A DNA stretch of 64,000 nt, taken from the NCBI RefSeq assembly GCF_023660105.1, contig NZ_JAMHGA010000044.1, forward strand, positions 186,001 to 250,000, in the 5' to 3' direction. This DNA is from Desulfovibrio aminophilus. Its GTDB lineage: Bacteria; Desulfobacterota; Desulfovibrionia; Desulfovibrionales; Desulfovibrionaceae. Position numbers and translations under genes: made by a program. Position 1 is the first letter of the stretch; every line of letters starts with the position of its first letter. Positions 19,891 to 27,654 of the stretch are shown piece by piece. The notes beneath the pieces are model-generated. The model did not search any database. It saw nothing but the letters and a program-made list of their open reading frames with translations, and was not told where the DNA came from.

Positions 19891-21054
19891 TCAGCCGAGG
19901 TTCTGCTCCACGATGTCCAGGTCCTTGTCGCCCCTGCCGGAGAGGCAGACGATGACGCTCTGGCCCTTGAGGGCGGCGGCGTTCTCCAGCACCCAGGCCA
20001 GGGCGTGGCAGGATTCCAAAGCCGGGAGGATGCCCTCGCTCAGGGTCAGGGCCTGGAACGCGGCCAGGGCCTGGGCGTCGTTGACCAGGCCGTACTCGGC
20101 CCGGCCAGAGGCTTGGAGCGCCGAGTGCTCCGGTCCCACGCCCGGATAGTCCAGGCCCGGGGCGATGGAATGCGAGGGCAGAATCTGGCCCTCCTTGGTC
20201 TGGAGCAGCTGGGTGTGCATGCCGTGGAGCACGCCGGGGGCGCCCAGATTGAGCGGCGCGGAGTTGAAGCAGCCCGGCTCGCCCGAGCCTCCGGCCTCCA
20301 CGCCGATGAGCCGCACCCCGCGGTCCGGGAGGAACTCGTGGAACATGCCGATGGCGTTGGAGCCGCCGCCCACGCAGGCCACCACGGCATGGGGCAGACG
20401 CCCGGCCCGCTCCAGGAACTGGGCCCGGGCCTCGCGGCTGATCACGGCCTGGAACTCATGCACCAGCTCCGGGAAGGGATGCGGCCCGGCGGCCGTGCCG
20501 AAGCAGTAGTGCGCCGAGCGCTGCTCCGCGATCCAGTAGCGCAGGGCCGCGTTGATGGCGTCCTTGAGCGTGCGCGTGCCGGACTCCACGGCCACCACCT
20601 CGGCCCCCAGGAGCTTCATGCGGTGCACGTTGTGCGACTGGCGCTCCACATCCAGCGCACCCATGAAGACCACGCAGGACAGGCCGAAGCGGGCGGCGGC
20701 CGTGGCCGTGGCCACGCCGTGCTGGCCCGCGCCGGTCTCGGCCATGAGCACCTTCTTGCCGATCATCTTGGTCAGCAGGCCCTGGCCGATTGTGTTGTTG
20801 ATCTTGTGCGAACCCGAGTGATTCAGGTCCTCGCGCTTGAGCCAGATGTCCACGCCCGTGCGCTCCGAGAGCGTGGGGCAGCGGGTCAGGGCCGAGGGGC
20901 GGCCGACGTAGTCCCGCAGTTCCCCGGCCAGGCGGGCGCGGAAATCGTCGGTGCGCACCACCTCGTTGAGGACCGTCTCCAGTTCCAGCAGCGGCGGCAT
21001 GAGCAGCTCGGGCACGAACTGCCCGCCGAAGTCTCCGAAGTAGCCTTTCTTCAT
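19891..21054 (-). CDS. trpB: Tryptophan synthase beta subunit
   Basis: The PLP enzyme that condenses indole with serine. The 387-residue protein begins MKKGYFGDFGGQFVPELL and has LKREDLNHSGSHKINNTIGQ with the PLP Lys, the ETGAGQHGVATA loop and CVGGGSNAIGMF for phosphate binding. Start ATG 21054 has GGGAGAGG upstream. It lies 16 nt after trpF. Confidence 0.98.
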   Translation of the reverse strand: MKKGYFGDFGGQFVPELLMPPLLELETVLNEVVRTDDFRARLAGELRDYVGRPSALTRCPTLSERTGVDIWLKREDLNHSGSHKINNTIGQGLLTKMIGKKVLMAETGAGQHGVATATAAARFGLSCVVFMGALDVERQSHNVHRMKLLGAEVVAVESGTRTLKDAINAALRYWIAEQRSAHYCFGTAAGPHPFPELVHEFQAVISREARAQFLERAGRLPHAVVACVGGGSNAIGMFHEFLPDRGVRLIGVEAGGSGEPGCFNSAPLNLGAPGVLHGMHTQLLQTKEGQILPSHSIAPGLDYPGVGPEHSALQASGRAEYGLVNDAQALAAFQALTLSEGILPALESCHALAWVLENAAALKGQSVIVCLSGRGDKDLDIVEQNLG

Positions 21055-21070
21055 GACCTCTCCCCAGTCG

Positions 21071-21697
21071 TTACACGTTGCGACCGACGAGCCGCAGCAC
21101 GGCCGCGATCTTGTTCCGGTTCTTGATCCCCGGCGCGTCCTCCACGCCGGAGTTGCAGTCCAGGCCCGAGGGCGAGCAGGCCGCCAGGGCGGCCGAAAGC
21201 GTCTCCGGGCCGAGACCACCAGCGAGGAACCAATCTTTTTTTAAATCAGCATTTTGCAAAATCGTAAAATCCATCGGACGGCCATGCCCCCCGCCGCTCT
21301 TCCCGGCGTCCAGGAGCAGGGCCCGGCAGCAGTCCGCGAAGCGCGCGGCCTCGGCCTCCAGGGTCCGGGCCGAGACCAGGGCCTCGGGCCAGAGGGCCTT
21401 GAGCACCCGTTCCGGCCCCACGGCCCGGCAGAACTCCGGATCCTGGCCGCCGTGGAGCTGGGCCAAGTCCAGCCCCGCCAGGTCCATGATCCGGTTCACC
21501 TCGTCCGCGCTCTGGTCCACGAAGACCCCGACCTTGAGCGGCCCGCCCCGGGGCACGCCCGCCGCGAAGGAGGGCTCCACGCAACGCGGGCTCTTGGGAT
21601 GGAAGATGAAACCGATGAGGTCCACGCCGAGATCGCGGCAGGCGCGCACGTCCACGCTGCGGGTCATGCCGCAGACCTTGACCAGCGGGCCGCTCAC
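21071..21697 (-). CDS. trpF: Phosphoribosylanthranilate isomerase
   Basis: A 208-residue TIM barrel. Key elements are VKVCGMTRSVDV (catalytic Cys of the KxCG motif), DLIGFIFHPKSPR, LAQLHGGQDP, LLLDAGKSGGGHGRPMDF (catalytic Asp) and FLAGGLGPETL. The frame is open much further upstream, but GTG 21697 overlaps the trpC stop by 4 nt (GTGA), has GGGAGG ahead of it and gives a normal length. The C-terminal GLDCNSGVEDAPGIKN is the phosphate-binding end. Confidence 0.96.
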   Translation of the reverse strand: MSGPLVKVCGMTRSVDVRACRDLGVDLIGFIFHPKSPRCVEPSFAAGVPRGGPLKVGVFVDQSADEVNRIMDLAGLDLAQLHGGQDPEFCRAVGPERVLKALWPEALVSARTLEAEAARFADCCRALLLDAGKSGGGHGRPMDFTILQNADLKKDWFLAGGLGPETLSAALAACSPSGLDCNSGVEDAPGIKNRNKIAAVLRLVGRNV

Positions 21698-22473
21698 GGC
21701 CGCCTCCCCGCCGCCGCCAGGGCGGCCAGGGCCGCGCCCGGGTCCGCGCTGGACATGAGCGAGGTGCCCACCAGCACGGCCCCGAAGCCCAGGGAGGCCA
21801 GCTCGCGCACCTGCTCCGGCCGCTCCACGCCGCTGGCGCTGATCCAGAACTCGCCCTCGCGGCGCTGCCCGGCCAGGCCGCGCGAGACGTCCAGGCTCAC
21901 GCTGAGCCGCTCCAAGTCGCGGTTGTTCACCTGGATGAGCGCGGCCCCGGACTCCCGGGCCAGGTCCATGTCGGCCGCGTCGAAGACCTCCACCACGGCC
22001 TCCAGGCCCAGTCCCTCGGCCATCTCCCGCAGGTCGCGCAGTTCGCGGGCCTCCCGGAACATGCGCGCGATGAGCAGCAGGGCCGAGGCCGGGGTGCCGG
22101 CCGTCTCCAGCACCTGCAGCGGGTGGAAGAGGAAGTCCTTGCGCAGCAGCGGCAGGCCCGGGCCGGTCATGGCCGCGAGGTATTCCAGCCGCCCCTGGAA
22201 ATGGACCTCCTCGGTGAGCACGGACAGGGCCGAGGCCCCGGCCCGGGCATACATCCGGGCCACGTCGCCGGGCTCCAGGGAGAGATTGATCACGCCCCGC
22301 GAGGGCGAGGCCCGCTTGTACTCGGCGATGACCGCGCACGGCCCCCCGGCGGACAGCGCCGCCTGGAATCCGGGCCGCGCTCCGGCCAGGGGCGCGGGCA
22401 GGCTCCCGGCCTCGGCCGCGGCGCGCAGGCGGGTGATCTCGGCCTGCTTGGCCTGGCGGAAGCGCTCAAGCAT
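21694..22473 (-). CDS. trpC: Indole-3-glycerol-phosphate synthase
   Basis: A 259-residue TIM barrel that closes the indole ring. VIAEYKRASPSRGVINL carries the conserved KxxSPSxG motif (catalytic Lys), LLRKDFLFHPLQVLET carries the second catalytic Lys, and INNRDL appears as VNNRDLERLSV. It is monofunctional (TrpC and TrpF are separate genes). It overlaps the trpD stop by 8 nt. Confidence 0.97.
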   Translation of the reverse strand: MLERFRQAKQAEITRLRAAAEAGSLPAPLAGARPGFQAALSAGGPCAVIAEYKRASPSRGVINLSLEPGDVARMYARAGASALSVLTEEVHFQGRLEYLAAMTGPGLPLLRKDFLFHPLQVLETAGTPASALLLIARMFREARELRDLREMAEGLGLEAVVEVFDAADMDLARESGAALIQVNNRDLERLSVSLDVSRGLAGQRREGEFWISASGVERPEQVRELASLGFGAVLVGTSLMSSADPGAALAALAAAGRRP

Positions 22474-23461
22474 GGAGCACCTCCCCGGAGAGTCCGGCCG
22501 AGACCTTCTCCAGCGCGCGGGGCAGGCAGTCGCCCAGCGGGCTGTCCGTGAGCAGGGACAGGCAGGCCGCCAAGTTCAGGGCCGTCATGTCCCGCATGGC
22601 CGGATTTCCCCGTCCGGAGAGGACGTCCTTGAGCACCGCGATGGCCTGGTCCTTGCCCTCCACCCGCACGTCCTCGGGCCGGTGCCGGGACAGGCCCAGG
22701 ACCTGGGGATCGATCACCACGGGCTCGGCCCGGCCCCGCCGCACCCGCCGCACCTGGGCCGGGCCGAAGGTGGTCAGCTCGTCGAAGCCGCCGAAGCCGT
22801 GGACCACCAGGGCCTCCTCCACCCCGGTCAGGGCCAGGGCCTGGGCCATGAGGTCCAGGGCCCCGGCCGCGCCGACGCCCAGGAGCTGGTGCGTGGGGCG
22901 GCCCGGGTTGAGCAGCGGGCCCATGAAGTTGAACATGGTGCGGATGCCCAATTCCCGGCGCGTGGGGGCCACGTTGGCGAAGGCCGGGTGGTAGAAGGGC
23001 GCGAAGAGGAAGACGAAATTGCGCCGGGCCAGCTCCGCCACGGCGTCCTCGGGCTCCTTGGGCAGGGGCAGGCCCAGGGCCTCCACGGCGTCGGCGCTGC
23101 CGCAGGAGGAGGACACGGCCCGGTTGCCGTGCTTGACCACCTTGTGCCCCATGTCGGCCAGGAACAGGGCCACGGCCGTGGAGCAGTTGAAGCTGCAGGT
23201 GCCGTCGCCGCCCGTGCCGCAGGTGTCGATGCACGGGCCGGAAAGGCCCTCCAGCAGTTTGGCGTGGCGCAGGGCCGCGTTCACGGCCGAGGCCAGCTCG
23301 GTCGGCGTCTCGCCCTTGGCCCGCAGGCCCATGAGCAGGGCCCCGGCCTGGGAGGGGGTCAGCAGCCCGCCCATGAGCGCGTCGAAGGCCCGGGTGGTCT
23401 GCTCTCCGCTCAGGTCGCGGCCCTGGGCCAGATTTTCCAGGATGTCGCGCAGGTTGTCCAT
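22466..23461 (-). CDS. trpD: Anthranilate phosphoribosyltransferase
   Basis: A 331-residue enzyme transferring phosphoribose from PRPP to anthranilate. CGTGGDGTCSFNCSTAVALF is the PRPP-binding GTGGD motif, followed by KHGNRAVSSSCGSAD and PTRRELGIRTMFNFMGPLLNPG. It is separate from TrpG, unlike the fused enterobacterial form. ATG 23461 is chosen (GGAGG ahead of it) rather than the ORF's upstream ATG. Confidence 0.97.
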   Translation of the reverse strand: MDNLRDILENLAQGRDLSGEQTTRAFDALMGGLLTPSQAGALLMGLRAKGETPTELASAVNAALRHAKLLEGLSGPCIDTCGTGGDGTCSFNCSTAVALFLADMGHKVVKHGNRAVSSSCGSADAVEALGLPLPKEPEDAVAELARRNFVFLFAPFYHPAFANVAPTRRELGIRTMFNFMGPLLNPGRPTHQLLGVGAAGALDLMAQALALTGVEEALVVHGFGGFDELTTFGPAQVRRVRRGRAEPVVIDPQVLGLSRHRPEDVRVEGKDQAIAVLKDVLSGRGNPAMRDMTALNLAACLSLLTDSPLGDCLPRALEKVSAGLSGEVLHA

Positions 23462-23471
23462 GTGTGCCTCC

Positions 23472-24056
23472 TCAGGCCGCAACGGCGGCCGGGATGTTCA
23501 GGAAGTTGCCCAGGAGCATGGGCCCCTGGGGGGTCAGGATGGACTCGGGGTGGAACTGCACCCCGGCCCAGGGCCGGTCCAGCCAGGCCAGGCCCATGAC
23601 CTCGTTCTCGTCCGTGCGGGCCGTGATGCGCAGCCGCTCCGGGGCCTGCTCGGCCAGGACCAGCAGGGAATGGTAGCGGCAGACCTCCAGGGGATTGGGC
23701 AGGCCCTGGAAGAGCCCCTCGCCGTCATGCCGCACCGGCGAGGTCTTGCCGTGCATGATCCGCTCGGCCCGGACCACCGGGGCCCCGGCGAAATGCCCCA
23801 GGATCTGGTGCCCGAGGCAGACGCCCAGCACCGGCACGCTCCGGGGCAGGCGCTCCAGGAACTCCAGGCAGAACCCGGCGTTCTCCGGGCGGCTCGGGCC
23901 GGGCGAGATGCAGACCCGGGAGAGCGTGCCGCTGCCCGCCAGCTCCAGCAGCTCGGGCCGGTCGTTGCGCAGCACCACGGGGTCGGCCCCCTGCTGCTGG
24001 AACGCCTGCACGAGATTGAAGGTGAAGGAGTCGAAATTATCGATGAGCAAAAACAT
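23472..24056 (-). CDS. trpG: Anthranilate synthase glutamine amidotransferase subunit
   Basis: A 194-residue class I glutaminase: LLIDNFDSFTFNLVQ, ISPGPSRPENAG, the nucleophile elbow GVCLGHQ (Cys80) and the catalytic His-Glu in VQFHPES. It supplies ammonia to TrpE. The gene overlaps the trpE 3' end by 20 nt, so the two are translationally coupled. A para-aminobenzoate role (PabA) is possible in addition. Confidence 0.96.
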   Translation of the reverse strand: MFLLIDNFDSFTFNLVQAFQQQGADPVVLRNDRPELLELAGSGTLSRVCISPGPSRPENAGFCLEFLERLPRSVPVLGVCLGHQILGHFAGAPVVRAERIMHGKTSPVRHDGEGLFQGLPNPLEVCRYHSLLVLAEQAPERLRITARTDENEVMGLAWLDRPWAGVQFHPESILTPQGPMLLGNFLNIPAAVAA

Positions 24057-25452
24057 CGCCGCCCTCCTTGCCCCGGATGACCTCGCGCAGAACCCGGGCC
24101 TTGTTGTTGCACTCCTCCCATTCCTTTTCCGGCACCGAGTCGTAGACCAGCCCGGCCCCGGCCTGCCAGCAGACCTTGCCGTCGCGGATCCACAGGCTGC
24201 GGATGGTGATGCCCGTGTCCAGGCTCACCGCGTCCTTGTCCAGGCCGAGCCAGCCGATGCAGCCGGCGTAGGGCCCCCGGTTGCGGCGCTCCATCTCCGC
24301 GATGGTCCGCATGGCCCAGATCTTCGGCGCGCCCGAGACCGTGCCCGCCGGGAAGGTCGAGGCGAGCACGTCCAGGGCGTCCAGCCCGTCCCGCAGCCGA
24401 GCCTCCACGTAGGAGGTCAGGTGCATGACGTGGGAGAAGCGCTCCACCTGCATGAAGCGCTCGACGCGCACGCTGCCCGGGGCGGCGATCCGGCCCAGGT
24501 CATTGCGGCCCAGGTCCACGAGCATGACGTGCTCGGCCCGCTCCTTGGGATCGGCCAGCAGATCCTCGGCCAGGGCCTCGTCCCGCGCCGGATCCGCCGA
24601 GCGCGGCCGGGTCCCGGCGATGGGCCGGACCTCCAGGCGTCCCTTCTCGCACCGTACCATCATTTCCGGCGAGGAGCCCAGGAGCACCACCTCGGGGAAG
24701 CGCATGAAGAACATGAACGGCGAGGGGTTGGCCTGGCGCAGGCGGCGGTAGATGGAGAAGCCGTCCTCGCGCGCGGGCACGGAGAAGCGGGTGGAGAGCA
24801 CGATCTGGATGCCCTCGCCCTCGGTGATGAGTTCCTTGGCCCGGCGCACGGCCGCGCAGTACTCCTCGCGCCCCGGCGCGGCCTCGGGCTCGTCCGGGCA
24901 GCCGCCCGCGCCGTTTTCCAGGGTCACGGGCATGGGTTCCGGCCGCGCGCCCTGGTCCAGGCTCAGGAAGCAACAGCGGTGGCGCAGGTGGTCGAAGAGC
25001 ACCACCCGCCCGGCCAGGACCAGGCAGGCCTCGGCCTCGGCCGGAGGCACGGCCCCGGCCAGGGCGGGCTCGAACATGCCCGCCGTGTTGTAGCCGAAGT
25101 AGCCGTACAGCCCCCGGGTCAGGGCCGGAAGCTCGCCCGCGGACTCGTCCGGCAGCAGCTCCAGCCGCGACATGACCCGGCGCACGCCCTCCAGATAGGG
25201 CAGGCCCTCCAGGTCGCGCAGGCCCTCCAGGCGGGGATCGTTGATCTCCAGGGCCAGGCGGCCGTCCCGGGGGCCCAGGCGCAGGCGGAAGTCCCAGGCC
25301 ATGAGGCTGAAGCGGCCCAGCCGCCCGTCCACCTCGGCGCTCTCCAGCAGGATGCCGGGCCGGTCGCCGACCAGGCTCAGATAGAGGCTGATGGGCGTCT
25401 GCACGTCCGCCGGGAGCCATTGCCCATGCTGTCGTAAACGGATGCTCTCCAT
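24037..25452 (-). CDS. trpE: Anthranilate synthase component I
   Basis: A 471-residue chorismate-utilising enzyme. The catalytic domain shows GEGIQIVLSTRF, the IAGTRPRSADPARDEALAEDLLADPKERAEHVMLVDLGRNDLG block, FPAGTVSGAPK and GCIGWLGLDKD. The N-terminal region has LLESAEVDGRLGRFS, containing the LLES element associated with Trp feedback binding. Start ATG 25452 has GGAGG 5 nt upstream; an upstream in-frame ATG would run through the attenuator hairpin and is rejected. It is the first structural gene after the Trp attenuator at 25472-25546. Confidence 0.97.
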   Translation of the reverse strand: MESIRLRQHGQWLPADVQTPISLYLSLVGDRPGILLESAEVDGRLGRFSLMAWDFRLRLGPRDGRLALEINDPRLEGLRDLEGLPYLEGVRRVMSRLELLPDESAGELPALTRGLYGYFGYNTAGMFEPALAGAVPPAEAEACLVLAGRVVLFDHLRHRCCFLSLDQGARPEPMPVTLENGAGGCPDEPEAAPGREEYCAAVRRAKELITEGEGIQIVLSTRFSVPAREDGFSIYRRLRQANPSPFMFFMRFPEVVLLGSSPEMMVRCEKGRLEVRPIAGTRPRSADPARDEALAEDLLADPKERAEHVMLVDLGRNDLGRIAAPGSVRVERFMQVERFSHVMHLTSYVEARLRDGLDALDVLASTFPAGTVSGAPKIWAMRTIAEMERRNRGPYAGCIGWLGLDKDAVSLDTGITIRSLWIRDGKVCWQAGAGLVYDSVPEKEWEECNNKARVLREVIRGKEGGDVFAHR

Positions 25453-25471
25453 GTTTCCTCCAGTTCCGTGT

Positions 25472-25546
25472 AAAAAAGGCCGCGTCCCTTGCGGGGCGCG
25501 GCCTTTACTCCTGTACCGTGTAAGTGTTCGCTTACTTCCGCCCCGC
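25472..25546 (-). promoter_or_regulatory. Trp attenuator between tyrA and trpE, with the tyrA 3' end as leader peptide
   Basis: On the minus strand, AAAGGCCGCG (25506-25497) pairs with CGCGGCCTTT (25484-25475). Inside is a CCC/GGG step closed by a GCAA tetraloop, and T-residues run to 25472: a strong terminator 20 nt before trpE. GCGGGGCG (25546-25539, in the last codons of tyrA) is perfectly complementary over 8 nt to CGCCCCGC (25498-25491), the terminator's 5' arm and apex, giving an antiterminator. Three consecutive UGG codons of tyrA (25570-25562) lie 15 nt upstream of that segment. A ribosome stalled there leaves GCGGGGCG free, while one at the tyrA stop (25534-25532) covers it. Inferred by reading; no folding was run. 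Confidence 0.75.
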
Positions 25547-26305
25547 TTCCATTGTACCACGCCACCACCAGCCGGCCTGATCGGCCAGCAGATCGAGATC
25601 GCCCCCCGCGGCCAGGGAGAGGAACGTGCGGAAACGGCGCACGGCCTCCTGGCTGAAGGGATTGGATTCGGCGATGACGCCGAACAGCTCGCGGTCCTCG
25701 GTGAGCATCTTGCGCGCCGAATCCAGACGCCGGCTCAGGGAGGGCGTCAGGAAGCGGCGGTCCGGGTCCACCTCGCGCAGCACCGCCAGGTAGGCCACCG
25801 TGGTGGTGAAGTTGAGCCCCTGGATCACGGACAGGGCCCGGTCGTGCTCCTCGGCGGTGCAGTCGAAGGGCGCGTGGCCCAGCCGCCGGAAGAACGCCGT
25901 GACGGCTTCGGCCGCCCCCTCGCCGCGCCCCCGGACCACGGCCACCCGGGGCTCGAAGCCCTCGGGCAGCACCGGGCCGAACAGGGGATGCGCGCCCACC
26001 ACAGGCCCGCGATGGGCCTCCAACATCTGCTTCAGAGGCTGGACCTTGACCGAGCAGAGATCGGCCAGGATGGTCTCCGGGTCCATCTCCGGGACCACCG
26101 CGTCCAGGGTCGCGTTCATCCGGTTGATGGGCACGGAGAGGAGCACGAGGTCCACGCCGCGCACGGCCGCGCGCACCCGGTCCGGGGTCAGGGGACGGCC
26201 CAGGGGCCGCACCTCGATCCCGGCGTCGCGGGCCGCGGCCGCGAACAGCCCGCCCATTTGCCCGCTGGCCCCGATCAGGGCCAGGCTGCTGATGTCCCTA
26301 GCCAC
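25532..26305 (-). CDS. tyrA: Prephenate dehydrogenase (TyrA family)
   Basis: A 257-residue NAD(P)-dependent enzyme converting prephenate to 4-hydroxyphenylpyruvate for tyrosine. The N-terminal SLALIGASGQMGGLFAAAARDAG is the Rossmann GxGxxG-type motif (GASGQMG), VDLVLLSVPINRM and VGAHPLFGP follow, and HDRALSVIQGLNFT carries the active-site His block. There is no fused chorismate mutase or ACT domain. It overlaps aroA by 8 nt. The C-terminus DQAGWWWRGTMEAGRK has three adjacent Trp codons, unusual for any protein end and probably regulatory (see the attenuator entry). Confidence 0.9.
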   Translation of the reverse strand: MARDISSLALIGASGQMGGLFAAAARDAGIEVRPLGRPLTPDRVRAAVRGVDLVLLSVPINRMNATLDAVVPEMDPETILADLCSVKVQPLKQMLEAHRGPVVGAHPLFGPVLPEGFEPRVAVVRGRGEGAAEAVTAFFRRLGHAPFDCTAEEHDRALSVIQGLNFTTTVAYLAVLREVDPDRRFLTPSLSRRLDSARKMLTEDRELFGVIAESNPFSQEAVRRFRTFLSLAAGGDLDLLADQAGWWWRGTMEAGRK

Positions 26306-27644
26306 GGGCGGCCTCCCTGGCGGCGGCAGCCACCGGCTCCCACTGCCCGAAGAAGCCCGGGAAGGACTTGGCCACGCAGCCCGGGTTGTCCAGCCCTGGC
26401 CGGATTCCGGCCAGGGCGTAGAGCGAAAGGCTCATGGCCATGCGGTGGTCGCCGTAGGTCAGGAAGGGCACCTCCAGTCCGGCCGCGAGCGCGCCGGGGG
26501 TGACGCGGATGCCGTCGAACAGGAGTTCCGCGCCGCCGCCCGCGCGGGTGATCTCCGTGGCCAGGGCGGCCAGGCGGTCGGACTCCTTGATGCGCAGATG
26601 GGCCACGTTGCGGATGGTGGTCGCGCCCCGGGCCATGGACGCCGCCACGGCCACGGTGGGCACCAGGTCCGGGCACTGGCCCATGTCCAGGTCCGCGCCG
26701 CGCAGCCCGCCCTCGGCCGGGGCCACGAGCGCCGCGCCGCCGTCCCAGGACACCCGGGCGCCCATGCGGGCCAGGATGTCCAGGATGGCCCGGTCGCCCT
26801 GGAGCGAGTCCGGCCGCAGGCCCGTCACGCGCACCGCGTTGGGGCCCAGGGCCCCGGCGGCCAGGAAGTAGGAGGCGTTGCTCCAGTCGCCCTCCACGGC
26901 GTAGGAACGCGCGCGGTAGGTTCCGGGCTGGACCAGGAAGCGGATTTTCCCCGGCTCGGCCGAGACCGGGCGGCCGTGGGCCGCCGGGGTCCAGGCTCCG
27001 TTCGTCAGAAGCTCGACCTTTGCCGGAACCCCAAAGTCCTCCATGACCTGAAGGGTCAGGGCCACGTAGGGCCAGGACACGACCTTGCTCCCGATCACGC
27101 CCAGCAGGCAGGGCGCCTTGGCCAGGGGCGCGGCCAGGAGCAGGCCGGAAAGATACTGGCTGCTCTCCTCCAGGGAGATGGACAGCTCGCCGCCGGGCAG
27201 TCCGTTCGTGCCGAGCACCAGGGGCGGATAGCCCTCCTTCCGCTCGTAGCGCACGCCCACGTTCTGCCCGGCCAGGGCGCGGAAAACCTCGCCGATGGGC
27301 CGGTCGTGCATGCGGCCCTCGCCGTGCACGCGGAAGAAGCCCGTGCCCGAGGCCAAAACCCCGGCCAGAAGGCGGCAGGTGGTGCCGGACTCGCCCACGT
27401 TCATGTCCGCCGGGCTGTCGGCGGTTCCGCCCCGGGGGCCATGGGGCAGGCCGCGCACGGCCAAGCCGTCGGCGCGTTCCTCGAAGGCCGCGCCGCAGCC
27501 CGCGAGGCAGGCCCGGGTGCGGCGGATGTCCTGGCTGTCGAGCAGGCCGCTCACCAGGGATTCGCCCGGGGCCAGCGCCGCGGCGATGAGCGCGCGGTGG
27601 GACATGGACTTGGAGGCCGGAGCCTGGACAATGACGTCGCGCAT
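26298..27644 (-). CDS. aroA: 3-phosphoshikimate 1-carboxyvinyltransferase (EPSP synthase)
   Basis: A 448-residue enzyme making EPSP from shikimate 3-phosphate and PEP. It shows QAPASKSMSHRALIAAALAPGES (phosphate-binding Lys-Ser), VGESGTTCRLLAGVLA (family LGNAGTAxR/T block), TNASYFLAAGALG-type WSNASYFL, RIKESDRLAALATEI and YGDHRMAMSLSL. ATG 27644 is chosen because GGGGAGGGGAG precedes it. It sits 10 nt after pheA in the aromatic operon. Confidence 0.97.
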   Translation of the reverse strand: MRDVIVQAPASKSMSHRALIAAALAPGESLVSGLLDSQDIRRTRACLAGCGAAFEERADGLAVRGLPHGPRGGTADSPADMNVGESGTTCRLLAGVLASGTGFFRVHGEGRMHDRPIGEVFRALAGQNVGVRYERKEGYPPLVLGTNGLPGGELSISLEESSQYLSGLLLAAPLAKAPCLLGVIGSKVVSWPYVALTLQVMEDFGVPAKVELLTNGAWTPAAHGRPVSAEPGKIRFLVQPGTYRARSYAVEGDWSNASYFLAAGALGPNAVRVTGLRPDSLQGDRAILDILARMGARVSWDGGAALVAPAEGGLRGADLDMGQCPDLVPTVAVAASMARGATTIRNVAHLRIKESDRLAALATEITRAGGGAELLFDGIRVTPGALAAGLEVPFLTYGDHRMAMSLSLYALAGIRPGLDNPGCVAKSFPGFFGQWEPVAAAAREAARG

Positions 27645-27654
27645 CTCCCCTCCC

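Noticed and set aside
25377-25568. Minus-strand 63-codon ORF covering the trpE leader, considered as a separate Trp leader peptide
   Set aside because: It starts at GTG without a ribosome site, reads through the terminator and into trpE out of frame, and has few Trp codons. The tyrA C-terminus fits the attenuation geometry far better.
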